DNA from: Blautia_A ammoniilytica
GTDB taxonomy: Bacteria > Bacillota > Clostridia > Lachnospirales > Lachnospiraceae
Direction: 5' to 3'
NCBI RefSeq assembly: GCF_025566965.1
Contig: NZ_JAOQJL010000020.1
Location: forward strand, 1-64,000
DNA length: 64,000 nucleotides
The notes beneath the pieces were generated by a model. That model was not told where the DNA came from. It saw nothing but the letters and a program-made list of their open reading frames with translations, and searched no databases. Made by a program: the position numbers and the translations under genes. Positions 26,880 to 35,468 of the stretch are shown piece after piece; the stretch's first letter is position 1, and each line of letters opens with the position of its first letter.

Positions 26880-27959
26880 ATGGATATGATGATTCGTTTT
26901 CCTAATCTTGGGGTGGAACTTGGATATGTGGGCAGATCTGTACGGATATTCGGCTTTGAGATCACCTTCGGAGGGATGCTCCTTGCATTGGGGATGCTTG
27001 CAGGACTTGCTTTTATTGTTCTTGAAGCAAAACGCAGAAATGAAAATCAGGATGCTTACGTTGGAATGATGATCACAGCTGTGATCTTTGGCCTGATAGG
27101 TGCCCGGCTTTTTTATGTGGGATTTTCCTGGGATCTTTATAAAGACAATATTCTGGAGATCTTTAATATCCGGAATGGAGGAATGGCTTTTTACGGCGGT
27201 TTGTTAGGCGGCATGCTGGGGGCTGCTATTTACTGTGGAATACGCAGGCTCTCCTTTATGAAAATGGCAGATACTGCCTGTATGGGACTGGTAGTGGCAC
27301 AGATAATAGGAAGATGGGGAGATTTTTTTAACAGGGAATCCTTTGGGGAATATACCAATTCGGTTCTTGCCATGCAGCTTCCTTTATCTTCAGTACGAAG
27401 CAGCCAGGTCAGTGCGGCTATGCGGGAAAATCTTGTGACTGTAAACGGAGTTTCCTTTGTTCAGGTACATCCTGCTTTTTTTTACGAAAGCGCATGGTGC
27501 CTGGTGTTGTTCCTTCTTCTCCTTGTGTGGAAGAGGAGAAAAAGCTTCCAGGGGGAGATTTTTCTTAGATATCTTACAGGTTACGGACTGGGGAGATTTC
27601 TGCTGGAGTGGATCCGTACAGACAAGCTGGTGATGCCAGGGACAGGTATTTCTGTTTCCATGGTGATCTCTGTGATACTGTTTGTATTATGTGGGATCAT
27701 GGGAATGGTACGCAGGACAATGGCGAAAAAACGTGCAAAAGTAAAAAAACGTAGAAGAGAGGAAGATTATGAAGCAGAAGAAAAAGCTGCCCGGGAAGCA
27801 GAAGGACATGATTCCCTGGAAGCGGATGACCTCTTATCTGAGACGCATACGAAAGAGAATCCTGAAAATCCGGATGCAGAAGCTGCAAAAGAAGCTGGAC
27901 AGACAGATCCGGTGCCGTCAGGATCTGCTGAAGAATCTGGAAATGAGCCGGAAGCTTGA
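26880..27959 (+). CDS. lgt: Prolipoprotein diacylglyceryl transferase with long charged tail
   Basis: A 359-residue membrane enzyme that moves diacylglycerol from phosphatidylglycerol to the lipobox cysteine of prolipoproteins. About seven hydrophobic helices occupy residues 20-275; IGRWGDFFNRESFG contains the conserved Arg/Asn lipid-binding segment. The catalytic core ends near residue 280. A ~75-residue Lys/Arg then Glu/Asp/Ala/Pro-rich tail follows, which is unusual for Lgt and is overprinted by another frame (27769-28002). It begins 12 bp after ychF. Confidence 0.93.
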   Translation: MDMMIRFPNLGVELGYVGRSVRIFGFEITFGGMLLALGMLAGLAFIVLEAKRRNENQDAYVGMMITAVIFGLIGARLFYVGFSWDLYKDNILEIFNIRNGGMAFYGGLLGGMLGAAIYCGIRRLSFMKMADTACMGLVVAQIIGRWGDFFNRESFGEYTNSVLAMQLPLSSVRSSQVSAAMRENLVTVNGVSFVQVHPAFFYESAWCLVLFLLLLVWKRRKSFQGEIFLRYLTGYGLGRFLLEWIRTDKLVMPGTGISVSMVISVILFVLCGIMGMVRRTMAKKRAKVKKRRREEDYEAEEKAAREAEGHDSLEADDLLSETHTKENPENPDAEAAKEAGQTDPVPSGSAEESGNEPEA

Positions 27960-28002
27960 CAGGTTCATGAATGCAGCCATGCTGGCTGAAGAAATAGAAT
28001 GA
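27769..28002 (+). CDS. Possible small Spo0E-like protein overprinted on the lgt tail
   Basis: A 77-codon frame begins with ATG after GAGAGGAAG inside lgt and continues 43 bp beyond the lgt stop, ending just before a terminator. The product is Lys/Arg-rich; its C-terminal half (KLQKKLDRQI...LLKNLEMSRKLDRFMN) resembles the helical-hairpin pattern of Spo0E-type aspartyl-phosphate phosphatases, which have a conserved SxxLD. The N-terminal half overlaps the low-complexity lgt tail and could be chance. It could be a real overlapping gene, a remnant joined by an old frameshift, or noise. Confidence 0.3.
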   Translation: MKQKKKLPGKQKDMIPWKRMTSYLRRIRKRILKIRMQKLQKKLDRQIRCRQDLLKNLEMSRKLDRFMNAAMLAEEIE

Positions 28003-28006
28003 TCAT

Positions 28007-28053
28007 AAAGTGGGTAACTGTTCACAGGAATGTGGAGAGTACCCACTTTTTTT
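28007..28053 (+). terminator. Terminator after lgt
   Basis: AAGTGGGTA (28008-28016) pairs with TACCCACTT (28040-28048), followed by a run of T up to 28053. It closes the long murE-to-lgt run and separates it from the dcw cluster promoter at 28108. Confidence 0.85.
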
Positions 28054-28107
28054 CTGTTGCATGGAAATATTTTACAGGTGGTCCAGCTAAAAAATAAGGA
28101 TTCCTAC

Positions 28108-28136
28108 TTGCGTTTTTCATCTAAATGGTTTAGAAT
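28108..28136 (+). promoter_or_regulatory. Promoter of the dcw cluster (mraZ promoter)
   Basis: TTGCGT (28108-28113) and TAGAAT (28131-28136) are separated by exactly 17 bp, matching sigma-A spacing. It lies 126 bp upstream of mraZ and directly before the MraZ-type repeats, so transcription would start within or just before the operator. Confidence 0.75.
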
Positions 28137-28146
28137 AAACCCATAA

Positions 28147-28191
28147 GTGGTAGAAAGTGGAGAATAGTGGAGGCGAATGGGGGCATTGTGG
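28147..28191 (+). promoter_or_regulatory. MraZ operator: GTGG direct repeats at 10-bp phase
   Basis: GTGG occurs at 28147, 28157 and 28167, ATGG at 28177, and GTGG again at 28188. The first four are exactly 10 bp apart, one helical turn. MraZ is known to repress its own cluster by binding direct G-rich repeats of this kind (TGGGN/GTGG) in the mraZ promoter. Autoregulation of the dcw cluster follows by inference. Confidence 0.8.
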
Positions 28192-28261
28192 CAGACAGTT
28201 CCATCCGCATCCCGGAAATACGAAGGGGAGACTCGTATTTCCCGAGAGTAGGTGAGTAAAT

Positions 28262-28693
28262 ATGTTCATGGGAGAATACAACCACACAATCGATGCGAAG
28301 GGGCGGCTGATTATCCCTTCTAAGTTCAGAGAACTCTTAGGGGAAGAGTTTGTTCTGACCAAGGGACTGGATGGTTGTCTTTCTATATATCCTATGGATG
28401 AATGGGAAGCCTTTGAAACAAAACTCAGAGCATTACCACTTACGAACAAGAACGCAAGAACCTTTTCAAGATTCTTTGTGGCAGGAGCCACCACATGTGA
28501 GCTGGACAAGCAGGGGAGAATCCTTGTACCACAGACCTTAAGGGAGTTTGCTGGTCTGGATAAAGATGTGGTTCTGACTGGAAATCTTAACAGGATCGAA
28601 GTCTGGAGCAAAGAAAAATGGAATGAAAACTGCAATTATGACGACATGGACAGCATTGCAGAAGGCATGCAGGAAATGGGAATCGTTATATAA
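28262..28693 (+). CDS. mraZ: Transcriptional regulator MraZ
   Basis: A 143-residue protein of two SpoVT/AbrB-like swapped-hairpin domains. The first (about 1-55) begins with the family opening MFMGEYNHTIDAKGRLIIP; the second (about 75-125) carries the repeated DKQGRILVP. It forms dodecameric rings and represses the cell division and wall cluster it heads. RBS TAGGTGAG precedes the ATG. The operator repeats lie 70-115 bp upstream. Confidence 0.96.
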   Translation: MFMGEYNHTIDAKGRLIIPSKFRELLGEEFVLTKGLDGCLSIYPMDEWEAFETKLRALPLTNKNARTFSRFFVAGATTCELDKQGRILVPQTLREFAGLDKDVVLTGNLNRIEVWSKEKWNENCNYDDMDSIAEGMQEMGIVI

Positions 28694-28728
28694 GGCAGTT
28701 CTAAGGACAAATCCAACAGGAGACGGAA

Positions 28729-29667
28729 ATGGAATTCAAACACAAATCTGTATTACTGGAAGAGGCTGTTGACGGCTTAAGGGTAAAGCCTGATGGAACC
28801 TATGTGGATGGGACTTTAGGAGGTGCGGGACATGCCTGCAGGGTATGTGAAAAACTTTCTGCCAAGGGGAGATTTATTGGTATAGATCAAGACCAAGATG
28901 CAATAATTGCTGCGAGTGAAAGGCTGGGCGCCTACAAACAGGCGACAATCATTCGCAGCAATTATTGTTACATGGGACAGGAACTTTCTGCCCGGGGAAT
29001 TTACGGGGTAGACGGAATCCTGCTGGATCTTGGAGTATCCTCTTATCAGCTGGACAATGAAGAGCGAGGATTTACCTACAGGGTAGATGCTCCACTGGAC
29101 ATGAGAATGGATCAGAGGCAGAGCCAGACCGCATCAGACATCGTCAACGGTTATGAAGAAAAAGAACTTTACCGTATCATCAGAGACTACGGGGAAGATA
29201 AATTTGCAAAGAATATTGCAAAGCATATTGTGGCAGCAAGGGAAAAGAAGCCTATCGCCACAACTGGGGAACTGACGGAGATTATCCGCGGAGCGATTCC
29301 CATGAAGATACAGGCAACAGGAGGTCATCCTGCCAAGCGTACTTTCCAGGCGATTCGTATAGAACTGAATAAAGAACTGGATGTATTGAGAGATTCTCTG
29401 GATGGTATGATCGATCTTCTGAATGATGGAGGAAGGATCTGCATTATCACCTTCCATTCTCTGGAAGACAGGATCGTTAAGACCATATTCAGAAAGAATG
29501 AAAATCCATGTACATGTCCACCGGATTTCCCGGTATGTGTATGTGGAAAAAAATCAAAGGGACAAGTGATCACAAGAAAGCCTATTCTTCCAAGTGAGGA
29601 AGAGATGGAAGAGAATCCACGTTCCAAAAGTGCAAAGCTGCGGATTTTTGAGCGAAGCAGAAGTTAG
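28729..29667 (+). CDS. rsmH: 16S rRNA m4C1402 N4-methyltransferase
   Basis: A 312-residue SAM methyltransferase (formerly MraW). GTLGGAGHA is the SAM-binding glycine motif, LLDLGVSSYQLD and HPAKRTFQAIRI are family signatures, and a Cys-rich CTCPPDFPVCVCG lies near the end. It methylates C1402 in the 30S P-site region. Second gene of the dcw cluster, 36 bp after mraZ. Confidence 0.97.
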   Translation: MEFKHKSVLLEEAVDGLRVKPDGTYVDGTLGGAGHACRVCEKLSAKGRFIGIDQDQDAIIAASERLGAYKQATIIRSNYCYMGQELSARGIYGVDGILLDLGVSSYQLDNEERGFTYRVDAPLDMRMDQRQSQTASDIVNGYEEKELYRIIRDYGEDKFAKNIAKHIVAAREKKPIATTGELTEIIRGAIPMKIQATGGHPAKRTFQAIRIELNKELDVLRDSLDGMIDLLNDGGRICIITFHSLEDRIVKTIFRKNENPCTCPPDFPVCVCGKKSKGQVITRKPILPSEEEMEENPRSKSAKLRIFERSRS

Positions 29668-29695
29668 TCAGACAGTAAGTTAGAGGGGAAATAAA

Positions 29696-30247
29696 ATGGC
29701 GGCAAACAGACCTACTACAGCAAGAAGAAATATGAATAGCGCCAGAAATCCCAGAGGGGTATATATAGACGGAAGTGCAGCACGCAAGCTTCAGGAAGTG
29801 CCAGAGCGGAGATATTATCCTCCGGCACAGCGTCCTGCAAGGCAGCCTGCCAAAGTGGCAGCAAGCCCCCGAACTCAGGAAAGGCAGCGTACACTTAGTA
29901 AAGAGGCAAAGAAGAACAGGGCAAAAGCAATGAGCATGAACCGGAAGTTTGTTGTTTTCATTGCGGTTGTATCCACAGCAGTCCTGTTTTGCTGTATCAA
30001 TTATCTGAGACTGAAGTCAGATTATACAAGGAAGATCAGTCAGGTGGCATCTCTGGAATCAGAACTGGCTCAGTTGAAAGAGGATAATGATGCTTACTAC
30101 AGTGAGGTTACTTCCAATGTAGACCTGGATAAGATCAAGAAGATTGCCATCGGACGACTTGGAATGAAAAATCCGTCTGATGATCAGGTGATGACTTATA
30201 GTGTTGAGGGGGGAAGCTATGTACGGCAATATCAGGATGTGCCTTAA
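29696..30247 (+). CDS. ftsL: Septum protein FtsL-like
   Basis: A 183-residue bitopic membrane protein. A long, basic and Pro/Arg-rich cytoplasmic part (1-80) leads to one transmembrane helix (about 82-102), then a coiled coil (SLESELAQLKEDNDAYYSE) and a short GMKNPSDDQVMTY end typical of FtsL/DivIC. It would join FtsQ/DivIB and DivIC in the septal complex. The cytoplasmic part is longer than in B. subtilis FtsL. Assigned by position between rsmH and a class B PBP and by topology, as the sequence itself is poorly conserved. Confidence 0.82.
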   Translation: MAANRPTTARRNMNSARNPRGVYIDGSAARKLQEVPERRYYPPAQRPARQPAKVAASPRTQERQRTLSKEAKKNRAKAMSMNRKFVVFIAVVSTAVLFCCINYLRLKSDYTRKISQVASLESELAQLKEDNDAYYSEVTSNVDLDKIKKIAIGRLGMKNPSDDQVMTYSVEGGSYVRQYQDVP

Positions 30248-30259
30248 CAGGCGCTTCCT

Positions 30260-30315
30260 AGTACAGTGAAAATTAAGACAAGTCAATATGGTGGTTACTT
30301 AATATTCACTGTACT
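30260..30315. repeat. 56-bp palindromic dispersed repeat, copy 2 (inside dcw)
   Basis: The arms at 30260-30277 and 30298-30315 are complementary over 18 bp with one mismatch around a 20-base centre. Sequence and length match copy 1 at 9603-9658 (about 49 of 56 bases). It fills nearly the whole gap between ftsL and the first PBP, so the dcw mRNA would carry this hairpin. Confidence 0.8.
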
Positions 30316-30352
30316 GGTATCCAACTGATTAGAAAGCAAGGCAGGTGATCTA

Positions 30353-32578
30353 TTGAGCAGCATGGACAAAAGAAGGAAAAAAAGGCCAGAGAAAAAAATT
30401 AATTATGTTATGCGGAAGAAGCTGATATTACTGTTTGCAATAGTGATAGGAGCTTTTTTTGCATTGGCAATGAGAATCACATACATTAATGCAACAAGCG
30501 GGAACAAATACAAAAAACAGGTACTAAGCCAGGCACAGCAAAAATATGAAAGCAGGGTGATGCCTGCACGGCGAGGAGACATCTACGACCGGAACGGGAA
30601 TATCCTGGCTACCAGCAATAAGGTTTACAATGTGATCCTGGATTGCAAGGCAGTAAATGAAAATGAGGATTATGTGGAGCCCACCGTTCGTGCACTGACC
30701 AGCGTGCTTGGGATTGAAGAGGGAGAGATCCGTACCCGTCTTACGGCGGAAAGTACCAAGAACAGTCAGTATCAGATCATCAAGAAGCAGATTTCCATGG
30801 ATGATAAAAAGGCTTTTGAGGACTATAAATCCATTCCTGAGGACAGTGACCTTACGAAAGAGCAGATCCAGGAAAAAAATAATGTACAGGGCGTATGGTT
30901 TGAAGAGGACTATCTGAGAATTTACCCATACAATGAATCTGCCTGCGATACCATTGGATTTACCCTGGAAAGGGATGTGGCAGACAGCGGCATCGAGGGC
31001 TACTATAACAGTACCCTGAATGGGGTAGACGGCCGTCAGTATGGCTATTTCAATAGCAGCTCCGATGTGGAACAGACCATTATTGAGCCTACCAATGGTA
31101 ACAGCTTGGAGCTTAGTCTGGACATGGGAGCACAGCAGATCGTGGAAAAATATGTGAATGCTTTCAATGAACGGATGGGAGCAAAGAATGTAGGCGTGAT
31201 CGTGGAAGATCCTTCCAACGGAGAGATCATTGCCATGGACGGTGGAGACCGGTATGATCTGAACGAACCCAGAGATCTTTCCCAGCTTTATACCAAGGAC
31301 GAGATCAAAGGAATGAATGATGAAGAGACAGTAGAGGCATTAAATGCCATGTGGAGTAATTTCTGTGTAACAGATGCTTATGAGCCCGGTTCTGTTGTAA
31401 AGCCTATAGTTATGGCTTCAGCACTGGAAAAAGGTAAGATCAGTACTTCGGATACTTTTGTATGTGATGGAGGCCAGGCCTTTGGTACAGATACTTTTAT
31501 TAAGTGTGCGGTATGGCCGAATGCCCACGGTACAGAGACACTGGCAGATGTTATTGCAAACTCCTGTAATGACGGTATGATGCAGATCGCTGCAACTATG
31601 GGCAGTGAGCAGTTTATCAAAGCACAAAGTGTATTTAATTTTGGCTCCAGGACAGGCATTGACCTGCCAAACGAAGGAACAGGTATTATCCATACTACAG
31701 ATACGATGGGCGAGACAGAGCTTGCCTGCTCTGCATTCGGACAAGGATTTACCTGTACCATGCTTCAGGAGATCAATGCTATGTGCTCCGTTGTGAATGG
31801 TGGATATTATTATCAGCCTCATCTTGTGACTAAGATCAAGGACAGCAATGGAAGTGTGGTAAAAACCGTGAATCCGGTTCTGATGAAACAGACCATTTCC
31901 TCTAATATTTCCACAGATATCCGCAGTTATATGCATCAGAGTGTGCTTCGTGGTACCAGTCAGACATCAAGGGTTCAGGGCTACAGTTCCGGTGGTAAGA
32001 CAGGTACAGCAGAGAAGTTTCCCCGTGGAAATAAGAAATATCTGGTTTCCTTTATTGGATTTGCCCCTGTAGATGATCCTGCTGTTGTGATCTACGTGGT
32101 TGTGGATGAGCCAAACGCAGAGGATCAGGCAACCAGTACCTATGCACAGTATATTGCACAGGGAATCCTTTCCGAGCTGCTTCCTTATCTGAATGTAGCA
32201 CCGGACGAGGCTTCTGATGGAGAAACGCCGGTTACAGAACTGTGGGAAGGCTTTCAGGGATATCTTTCAAATAATACGGAAAGTTCTCTGGATGAAAATG
32301 GCAATCTGGTGGACGGCAATGGCAATCTGATCGATTGGGATGGCAACCGTATTGATGAAAATGGTTATCTTCTCAATGCAGATGGAAGCTATCAGATTGA
32401 TGAGAATGGAGAATATATTAAGTCAGATAATCTTGATGGAGCAGGTGATGGCAGTGGCTTGCAGGAAGCTGTATCGGATACAAGCATTCCGGCTCCTCTG
32501 GACGGAGATTCTAAGACTGCACAGGACAATGATATGGAAAGCGAAGGACTGACCAACGAAGAGGCTGGTCTGGAATAA
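30353..32578 (+). CDS. Class B penicillin-binding protein (FtsI/PBP2-type) with Asp-Asn-Gly repeat tail
   Basis: A 741-residue monofunctional transpeptidase. A basic N-terminus and one membrane helix (about 25-47) are followed by the PBP dimerisation domain (about 65-230) and the transpeptidase domain with SVVK (in YEPGSVVKP), SCN (NSCNDGMMQ) and KTG (GGKTGTAE). No PASTA domain follows; instead residues ~646-693 are degenerate DENGN/DGNG/DENGY repeats ending in an acidic tail. The start is TTG at 30353 with AGGTGAT just upstream. Position after ftsL suggests the septal synthase partner of FtsW. The choice between FtsI and SpoVD cannot be made for the two adjacent PBPs. Confidence 0.9.
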   Translation: MSSMDKRRKKRPEKKINYVMRKKLILLFAIVIGAFFALAMRITYINATSGNKYKKQVLSQAQQKYESRVMPARRGDIYDRNGNILATSNKVYNVILDCKAVNENEDYVEPTVRALTSVLGIEEGEIRTRLTAESTKNSQYQIIKKQISMDDKKAFEDYKSIPEDSDLTKEQIQEKNNVQGVWFEEDYLRIYPYNESACDTIGFTLERDVADSGIEGYYNSTLNGVDGRQYGYFNSSSDVEQTIIEPTNGNSLELSLDMGAQQIVEKYVNAFNERMGAKNVGVIVEDPSNGEIIAMDGGDRYDLNEPRDLSQLYTKDEIKGMNDEETVEALNAMWSNFCVTDAYEPGSVVKPIVMASALEKGKISTSDTFVCDGGQAFGTDTFIKCAVWPNAHGTETLADVIANSCNDGMMQIAATMGSEQFIKAQSVFNFGSRTGIDLPNEGTGIIHTTDTMGETELACSAFGQGFTCTMLQEINAMCSVVNGGYYYQPHLVTKIKDSNGSVVKTVNPVLMKQTISSNISTDIRSYMHQSVLRGTSQTSRVQGYSSGGKTGTAEKFPRGNKKYLVSFIGFAPVDDPAVVIYVVVDEPNAEDQATSTYAQYIAQGILSELLPYLNVAPDEASDGETPVTELWEGFQGYLSNNTESSLDENGNLVDGNGNLIDWDGNRIDENGYLLNADGSYQIDENGEYIKSDNLDGAGDGSGLQEAVSDTSIPAPLDGDSKTAQDNDMESEGLTNEEAGLE

Positions 32579-32590
32579 GAAAAGTGATAA

Positions 32591-32642
32591 CCCTGCCAGG
32601 ACGGTTCATATATTAATATGACAGTTCTGGCAGGGCTTTTCT
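32591..32642 (+). terminator. Terminator between the two PBP genes
   Basis: CCCTGCCAG (32591-32599) and CTGGCAGGG (32627-32635) form a perfect 9-bp stem with a loop of about 27 bases, followed by CTTTTCT. It would end or reduce transcription after the first PBP, splitting the dcw cluster into parts. Confidence 0.75.
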
Positions 32643-32695
32643 ATGTGCGGATATAGCGGTTACAATAGAACAGAGAAAGCCCGGAAAGGATATTT

Positions 32696-34438
32696 GTGAA
32701 AAAAAGTCTGACCTTTCACAGGAAAAAAGTGTGGCTGGTCCTTGCCATCTGCAGTATTCTGTTGCTTGGACTGATGGTACGTTTGGTGTGTCTGATGGGC
32801 TTTTTGTCAGATCATTATTACAGGAAAGCAGAGGATCTTCATGAAAGGGAGCGGGATATTAAGGCAGAAAGGGGAAAAATTCTGGATGCAGCTGGAAAGG
32901 TACTGGCAGATAACCGGACAGTGTGTACCATTTCTGTGATCCACAGTCAGATCAAAGAACCGGAAAAGGTGATCCGGGTACTGGCAGAAAAGCTTTCCAT
33001 GGATCCTGTTCAGGTGCGGAAACAAGTGGAAAAGGTTTCTTCTATAGAAAGGATCCGTACAAATGTTGACAAGGAAACAGGGGATCAGATCCGTGAGTGT
33101 CAGCTGGAGGGAGTGAAGGTGGATGAGGATTACAAACGGTGGTATCCCTATGGAGATCTGGCTTCCAAAGTGCTTGGCTTTACAGGTGGGGACAATCAGG
33201 GAATCATCGGGCTGGAAGTAAAATATGAGGATGTATTAAGGGGAGAAAACGGAAAAATCCTGACGGTTACAGATGCCAGGGGAGTGGAACTTACAGATAA
33301 GGGAGAAAAAAGAAAGGAACCGGTGGCAGGGCAGGATCTTCGGATCAGTCTGGATGCCAGTATCCAGGAATATGTGCAGCAGGCGGCACAGAAGGTGATG
33401 GAGGAAAAACAGGCGGACAGAGTATCCATCCTTTTGATGAATCCTCAGAACGGTGAAATCTATGCCTGTGTAAATGTGCCGGAATTTGATTTGAACCAAC
33501 CATTTGAACTGAATACGGAACAGGATACATCTGACCTTAGCCAGCAGGAAAAGCAGGATCTGTTGAACCAGATGTGGAGAAATCCATGCCTGAATGATAC
33601 CTATGAACCTGGTTCTACCTTTAAGATCATTACAATGGCAGCCGGACTGGAGGAAGGAGTGGTTACAGAAGAAGATTCCTTTTATTGCCCAGGATATAAG
33701 CTGGTAGATGACCGAAGGATCCACTGTGCCAACCGTAGAGGGCATGGCTCACAGAATTTTGTTCAGGGAGCTGAAAATTCCTGTAACCCGGTTTTTATTG
33801 AAGTTGGCCTGCGGCTGGGAGTGGATAATTATTACAAATATTTCAAACAGTTTGGTCTTTTGAAAAAAACAGGGATCGATCTGCCTGGTGAAGCAGGAAC
33901 CATCATGCATCAGAAAAACAAAATGGGAAATGTGGAACTGGCTACCGTGTCCTTTGGACAGTCTTTTCAGATCACGCCCATCCAGTTGGCAGCAACGGTA
34001 AGCGGGATCATCAACGGTGGGAAAAGGGTGACTCCTCATTTTGCAGTGGCAGTACAAAGTCCGGATGGGAGAAATATCAAAGAGCTTTCTTATCCGGTGG
34101 AGCAGGGGATCCTGTCAGAAGCAACCTCCAGGCGGGTACGGAACATTCTGGAAAAGGTGGTATCAGAAGGCTCCGGAAAAAATGCAAAGATTGAGGGCTA
34201 TTCTATCGGAGGGAAAACAGCTACCTCACAGACTCTTCCCAGAAGTGCTAACCGATATATTTCTTCTTTTCTTGGCTTTGCACCAGCAGAAGAGCCCATT
34301 GTTCTGGGACTTTGTATTATTCACAATCCCCAGGGAATGTATTACGGAGGCACCATAGCCGCACCTGTGATCCGACGGATTTTCGAGAATGTTCTGCCCT
34401 ATCTGGGTATAGAATGCAGCTACAGTCTTGATAAATAG
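32696..34438 (+). CDS. Class B penicillin-binding protein with KTA in place of KTG
   Basis: A 580-residue class B PBP: one N-terminal membrane helix (about 10-35), a dimerisation domain with RGKILDAAGKVLADN, then the transpeptidase domain with STFK (YEPGSTFKIIT) and NSCNP. The third catalytic motif reads GGKTATSQ, not KTGT, so the glycine that follows Lys-Thr is Ala. No PASTA domain. Length and paralogy to the preceding gene suggest a SpoVD-like role in spore cortex synthesis or a second septal PBP. The start is GTG at 32696 after GGAAAGGA. Confidence 0.88.
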   Translation: MKKSLTFHRKKVWLVLAICSILLLGLMVRLVCLMGFLSDHYYRKAEDLHERERDIKAERGKILDAAGKVLADNRTVCTISVIHSQIKEPEKVIRVLAEKLSMDPVQVRKQVEKVSSIERIRTNVDKETGDQIRECQLEGVKVDEDYKRWYPYGDLASKVLGFTGGDNQGIIGLEVKYEDVLRGENGKILTVTDARGVELTDKGEKRKEPVAGQDLRISLDASIQEYVQQAAQKVMEEKQADRVSILLMNPQNGEIYACVNVPEFDLNQPFELNTEQDTSDLSQQEKQDLLNQMWRNPCLNDTYEPGSTFKIITMAAGLEEGVVTEEDSFYCPGYKLVDDRRIHCANRRGHGSQNFVQGAENSCNPVFIEVGLRLGVDNYYKYFKQFGLLKKTGIDLPGEAGTIMHQKNKMGNVELATVSFGQSFQITPIQLAATVSGIINGGKRVTPHFAVAVQSPDGRNIKELSYPVEQGILSEATSRRVRNILEKVVSEGSGKNAKIEGYSIGGKTATSQTLPRSANRYISSFLGFAPAEEPIVLGLCIIHNPQGMYYGGTIAAPVIRRIFENVLPYLGIECSYSLDK

Positions 34439-34498
34439 GTGAAAAAGCCGTATACTATAAGATGTTTTAAAAAAGACGAAAGAAATAAGAGGTGTGAA

Positions 34499-35455
34499 AT
34501 GGATTTTCAAGTTGTGATTCCCGTGCTGATTTCCTTTGGAATCAGTGCATTATTAGGCCCTGTTGTGATTCCTTTTCTTAAAAAGCTGAAAATGGGACAG
34601 ACAGAAAGAGTAGAAGGCGTACAGTCCCATCTGAAGAAGGCAGGGACACCTACCATGGGAGGCGTGATGTTTCTTGTATCCACAGTGATCACGGCTCTGT
34701 TTTATGTAAAGGATTATCCCAAGATCATTCCTGTGCTTTTTCTTACATTAGGCTTTGGACTGATCGGATTTCTGGACGATTATCTGAAGGTTGTGCTACG
34801 CAGGTCAGATGGACTTCTGGCATGGCAGAAGCTGATTTTACAGGTGGTTGTTACAGGGATTTTTACCTTCTATATTTTAAATTATACAGATATTTCACTG
34901 ACTATGCGGATCCCGTTCTGGAGCGGACATTATCTGGATTTGGGCTGGCTGGCAGTGCCACTTCTGTTCTTTGCTGTGATCGGTACTGTAAACGGGGTGA
35001 ATTTTACAGACGGTGTTGACGGTCTGGCTTCCAGCGTTACACTGATCGTTGCAGTGTTTTTTACTGTGGTTTCCATTGGGCTGAAGTCCGGGATCGAGCC
35101 TTTTACCTGTGCGGTAGTGGGTGGTCTGATGGGATTTCTGCTTTACAATGTGTATCCTGCGAAGGTGTTTATGGGAGATACAGGTTCCCTTGCACTGGGC
35201 GGATTTGTGGCAGGCTGTGCTTACATGATGCAGATGCCTTTGTTTATTCTGATCGTAGGCCTGATCTATCTGGTAGAGGTTCTTTCAGTTATGATCCAGG
35301 TTACTTATTTTAAGGCAACTCATGGGAAGAGAATCTTCAGGATGACCCCGATCCACCATCATTTTGAACTTGGCGGATGGTCTGAGACAAGAGTTGTAGC
35401 AGTTTTTTCAATTATTACGGCAATTATGTGCCTGATCGGACTGCTGGCGCTTTAA
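34499..35455 (+). CDS. mraY: Phospho-N-acetylmuramoyl-pentapeptide-transferase
   Basis: A 318-residue polytopic enzyme that moves phospho-MurNAc-pentapeptide to undecaprenyl phosphate, giving lipid I. About ten helices; FLDDYLK carries the catalytic Asp pair, NFTDGVDGLAS the second Asp region, and HHHFEL the conserved His triad. The ATG at 34499 follows AGAGGTG; the longer frame from GTG at 34439 adds 20 charged residues that do not fit the family. Confidence 0.96.
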   Translation: MDFQVVIPVLISFGISALLGPVVIPFLKKLKMGQTERVEGVQSHLKKAGTPTMGGVMFLVSTVITALFYVKDYPKIIPVLFLTLGFGLIGFLDDYLKVVLRRSDGLLAWQKLILQVVVTGIFTFYILNYTDISLTMRIPFWSGHYLDLGWLAVPLLFFAVIGTVNGVNFTDGVDGLASSVTLIVAVFFTVVSIGLKSGIEPFTCAVVGGLMGFLLYNVYPAKVFMGDTGSLALGGFVAGCAYMMQMPLFILIVGLIYLVEVLSVMIQVTYFKATHGKRIFRMTPIHHHFELGGWSETRVVAVFSIITAIMCLIGLLAL

Positions 35456-35468
35456 GGAGGAGAAAGTC

